A stretch of 64,000 nucleotides of DNA from contig CM055315.2 of NCBI GenBank assembly GCA_029255685.2, forward strand, positions 27,533,501 to 27,597,500. The letters run 5' to 3'. The number at the start of each line of letters is the position of its first letter. Within the stretch, counting starts at the first letter, position 1. The position numbers and the translations under genes are program-made. This document shows, piece after piece, positions 60,449 to 64,000 of this stretch. The stretch comes from Silene conica. Taxonomy: Eukaryota > Streptophyta > Magnoliopsida > Caryophyllales > Caryophyllaceae. The notes below the pieces were generated by a model that was given only the letters and a program-made list of their open reading frames with translations, did not search any database and had not been told where the DNA came from.

Positions 60449-63347
60449 TGTAACAGCCCGCTTTTTCGTAAATTGTATTTTAAAGGTTTTATTTATTTTT
60501 AAGGGATGAAATCATATTTTAATATTTAATGTTGATTTATTTAAAGTAAATCATAGGATCCGTCTTAAGAACCTTAAGTCCTTAAGACGAATATAACTTG
60601 ACAAGTAAACCGACTCAACAAAACCCGTTGTGTTAACCAAGCCCGTTTCATTTATTCCGGAAAGGACAAGTACTTAAACCCCTAAAACCTCATATGTCGA
60701 CATAATCACTCCCTTCATCCTCAACATTTCATTTTTCCACTGTAAAACAACTTACCACAAAACCTCCATTCTTACTTCCTTCTTTTGCAAAGTTCTTCAT
60801 CATCCGCTCCTCAAAACGCAAAAGTAAGAGCATTTTCGGAATCCTTGTTCGATTTCCTAATCATCCATCACTTTCGTTTTTCATTTAGCCAACTTCGAAA
60901 AATGGGCTGTTTTGCCTTTAATTCGTTTTTGATGATTCTAAACCGTTTTCTTTGGTTATAGGAGTTAGTCTCGACAATCCCGACGTGGACTCTTACATTG
61001 TAGAGGAGGATCATCTGCCGGAATAAGCTTAAAGGTGACGATAATGAGAAACTCGGCCTTTTATGTGTATATTAGCATATTGATGGATTCTCATGTTTGT
61101 TTCTGATTTTATTTAAGTAATATGTTTTCTAGACTTAGAAACATGTTTAGGTTGATGCTTATGTGAAGAATTAGTGCTTGGAAATATGGTTATGTGTTCA
61201 CAAGTATAATTTCAAGTTTTTCATATGTTAAGACGGATACTTGAAATTAATCGTTTGAGGATTGTGTTGGGATTTATGTGCTGATAGGAAGTAGTGTTTG
61301 GTGATTTGTAATGTTGGGAAAACAACACTTGTATCGATTCATGAGATTTGTGTTGATTTATTGAGTATTGAGAAGGAATGGAAAATGCGATTTTCAGCGA
61401 CAGGCTCTCTGAGCCGGTCGACCGACCGGCCGCCGGTCGACCGGCTGAGAGCGCTTCTTGTGTTTTTGTGATTTTTGCGAAAATTGAGACCCATAGTGAA
61501 TAGGTCTCCCAGCCGGCAGACCGGCCGCCTGCCAGCCGGCTGGGAGTGCGTTGTGTTGTGTTTATGTACTTTCAGAATTCAAGTGTAGTCCCAGCCGGCA
61601 GACCGGCCGCCTGCCAGCCGGCTGGGAGTGCGTATTATTGATAAGTCAGTTTAAGTTTTAGGAGGTTGAATTCCCAGCCGGCCGACCGGCTGCCTGCCGA
61701 CCGGCTGGGAGTGCGTGTAGTGTTTCAGAAGAGAAAGAAAGGCTGAGGAGGTCACCAGCCGGCCGACCGGCTGGGGACCCCTGTAAGCTATTTTGAGTTT
61801 TTCGTAAATTGATCGTAACTTTTAAACGGTTTATCGGTTTTACTTGAAATTTGTTTTGTGTACCCGTGGCATGTATTTGAGGTCCCCGGTGTACGGGCAA
61901 CGTTATATTGGGTTCGGGAATGAAGTGAGGATAGAGACCCCCCGGTCGGGTAACCGAAAGGGAAACCGGCTCTCCCTCGCCCTAGTTCCCGGAATCAATT
62001 AAGTGTTGGTTAGAGGTTTAAGAAGTTAGAACTATAGGTTAGTTTCTACCTTTGGATGTTAGTGGATACCATGGTTGTCGCGTGGTGGGATATGTGTTAA
62101 GCTCACCTCTGGACCCACTACGTGTTTATATGTCGCGTGACGGGATATGTGTTAAGCTCACCTCTGGACCCGTTACGTGTTTTGCTTGGGCGTGTCAGGA
62201 TATGTGTTAAGCTCACCTCTGGACCTGACACGTGATCGGTTGTCGTACACGGGATATGTGTTAAGCTCACCTCTGGACCCGTTGTGCGGTAGCTGTGTAT
62301 TGGGATATGTGTTAAGCTCACCTCTGGACCCAGTACTCGTTTGTAGCATCAGGATATGTGTTAAGCTCACCTCTGGACCCGTTGCTTTTGGATGATTAGG
62401 GATATGTGTTAAGCTCACCTCTGGACCCTTTTCATGTTGTGCAAGTTTAGGGATATGTGTTAAGCTCACCGCTGGACCCTTTACTTGAATTGTATGTTGG
62501 GATATGTGTTAAGCTCACCTCTGGACCCGACATAGTGTAGTAATGGGATATGTGTTAAGCTCACCTCTGGACCCATTGCTAGTGTTATGAATGTTTATCT
62601 GCTTGCCTAGATGATGGTACAGTGTCAGATATGCATGATGAGTTATGGATGTTTATCTGCTTGCCTAGATGATGGTACAGTGTCGGATATGCATGTCGAG
62701 TTGTTGATGTTACTTAGTTGTGGTTTAATCATCCAAGGCATTGGATGACTCTTAGTTCGGTTTCATAAATAATTGGATTGAAAGACCCCCCGACTGGGTG
62801 ACCAGTAGGGAAACCGGCTCTCCTCCCTATTTGTTTATGAAGTTAGTTGAGAGCCGTGCATGGTAATCGCATGTTAGTAAGAGATCAGATGATGAGTTGT
62901 TTATGCTTCACATGTTGATATATGTTGGAGTATTCTGTATTGTTTTATATGTTACGTGTTGTCACAAAAGGTGGCTAGGAGAACTCTAGTCACTCCCCAC
63001 TGATTGTGGCGTACATGTTTTTCATGTATGTAGGTACATGCTGGTTGGAGATGGGTTCACGAGAGCTAGCGAGTGATGATCCTGCTGTCATCATACGACT
63101 TACCTTATATCGTTTAGCTGGACTCGTAGTTGTTACTTTCGCTTTTGTGCCTGTAGGGATGTTCCATCCCAGGCGATGTATATATTTCACTTCTGTACTT
63201 AGAACTGTTACTTATCTATTTCGGTTTCAGTTTATGTTTCAGTTTAAGACTTCTCGCATGTTGTTTTATCTTCTAAAAAGTTTTAATTCCGCTGCATTTT
63301 TGGTACTTTTATGTGTTTATTTTTCCGCTTTCGCGAGGGGTTTTACA
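60449..63347 (+). repeat. 3' LTR of the gag-only element
   Basis: Same length as the 5' LTR and apparently identical. It carries the second copies of all structured repeats (array at 62078-62583, GNRA hairpins at 61941-61962 and 62789-62810). Confidence 0.92.
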
Positions 63348-64000
63348 TTCATGGTATCTATCAAGGACGGATTGTTCATGTTCAGGAGCCCAATAGAAAG
63401 ATTGCTACAAAAAAAAAAACAGTTAATTTAATTAGTAGTTAGCTTAATGAGTTAAAAAACAACTAACTATATTTAATGCAATTACCCGATACGCATTGAA
63501 CCAAGCTTCTTTTTGAGCCTTGCTAGCTTTCCCCCAAGAAGTAGGCACAGGACCTAACAAGTTCTCCTTTGTGCTAGCAACGACCCCTCGACGAGGAGTC
63601 TGATGTCTAAACCTGTAACAGAAATTGTTAATTAAAACAAATCATTTTATTACTTTAAAAATTGAATAATACACATATAATAAACAACAACACTTACCAT
63701 AGTCCCGCCGGATCAAGTATAATCCGGTTATCCTGGGTGTACTGAATCGGTATACCATCGTCCGAGTCCTCATCCACTTGAGGCTCAATCTGTACCTCTT
63801 CTTCTACGGGTTCCTCTTCTTTTTGCACGGATGAAATATTAGCACGATTACTGCCACCGCCTCGCACTCTACCTCGACCTCCTGCCATCTACAATCACAT
63901 AAATGAAAATATTAGTAGGAGAAGAAAAAACATCAAATAAACATATCAAGCATGAATTTAAATTGTACAACTATTATATACCAAACTAATCATCATCCTC

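Larger units (their letters stand above)
54194..63347 (+). mobile_element. Gag-only LTR element (TR-GAG-like, Ty3/gypsy derived), very young
   Basis: Two direct repeats of exactly 2,899 bases (54194-57092, 60449-63347) look identical by eye. The 5-bp duplication TTCAT flanks them (54189-54193, 63348-63352). A Met-tRNA primer site (TTGGTATCAGAGC, from 57094) follows the left LTR. The 3.36 kb interior has one gag frame that looks whole and no recognisable pol. TTCGAGGACGAAACTTTTTG near the right LTR resembles the region before the 3' LTR in plant Ty3/gypsy Tekay-type elements. It is a non-autonomous element that would need partner enzymes. It is inserted in a coding exon of the CACTA gene. Confidence 0.9.
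53136..63888 (-). pseudogene. CACTA accessory gene (Ptta/En/Spm, Transposase_24 type), split by an LTR element
   Basis: Exons on -: 63888-63698 (MAGGRGRVRGGG start, acidic middle); 63612-63486; a third exon whose two parts lie at 63404-63353 and 54193-54116 on either side of the LTR element; 54028-53871; 53796-53632; 53534-53136. Junctions are GT-AG. Family hallmarks are the stretch from YQDLLKQRETPEFQ to HHGGSRSFF, then MSELFLDTHSKVNEK, then WFKLVDGYKKGMVYGAGQAHG, followed by a charged helical region (SIVSQLQSDLEKERAANAE). Proteins of this kind accompany CACTA transposase and are thought to bind element ends. The gene points toward the left terminus. Exon lengths keep one frame, so the insertion is the main visible damage. 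Confidence 0.82.
52533..64000. mobile_element. CACTA (En/Spm) element, left part; continues past the window
   Basis: The terminus CACTACAACGAAAACACAG at 52533 follows TTA (52530-52532, a possible 3-bp target copy). Subterminal GGCGAC repeats in both orientations follow, then a minus-strand gene of the plant Ptta/En/Spm (Transposase_24) type. The right terminus is not in the window. The element's gene is interrupted by the LTR element 54194-63347. No CACTA transposase proper (TNPD type) is seen; it would have to lie beyond 64000. Confidence 0.85.

Overview
The window looks like a repeat-rich, AT-rich eudicot nuclear genome. The evidence is spliced genes with GT-AG introns, a plant TPX2-like gene, a SLAC1/SLAH anion channel gene, and plant-type LTR, MULE, CACTA, Helitron-like, LINE and MITE sequences. 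Some dispersed repeats recall Caryophyllales genomes, but that is only an impression.

Only two ordinary host genes are well supported, and they are convergent. A 16-exon TPX2-like (TPXL2/TPXL3-type) spindle protein gene lies on + (23449-30044, 521 codons, every junction in phase). A 4-exon S-type anion channel gene of the SLAH2/SLAH3 type lies on - (31583-33988, 590 codons). They act in unrelated processes: mitotic spindle/Aurora regulation and guard-cell or root anion efflux.

The rest is transposable elements in layers. From left to right these are: a Helitron-like end (1410); a MITE filled with a minisatellite (1523-2671); a solo LTR with TSD (3041-5808); an 8.9 kb LTR element without pol (7509-16436, minus orientation, TSD ATATT); a non-autonomous Helitron-like element (16912-19137); a Stowaway MITE (19215-19451); a 5'-truncated LINE (about 19507-21102); the two host genes; a foldback element with a nested MITE (35408-36945); a Tourist MITE (37824-38159); a small non-autonomous LTR element (38453-40743, TSD GAATG); a 4.84 kb MULE with a FAR1/SWIM transposase, an OTU-like protease region and a divergent accessory ORF (41643-46481, TSD ATTAAAAA); another Stowaway (48415-48674); and the left part of a CACTA element starting at 52533 and running out of the window. 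The CACTA accessory gene is split inside an exon by a very young gag-only Ty3/gypsy-type element (54194-63347, TSD TTCAT).

The most unusual signal is in the 2.9 kb LTRs of that last element. Ten repeats of a constant core are each flanked by different but mutually complementary arms, with most imperfections being G-U on the + strand. In addition there are two covarying hairpins capped by GNRA tetraloops and five GC-rich hairpins. Together they suggest a highly structured sense RNA. A second notable event is a MITE inserted exactly at a 5' splice site of the TPX2-like gene, whose 8-bp target duplication copied the splice donor.
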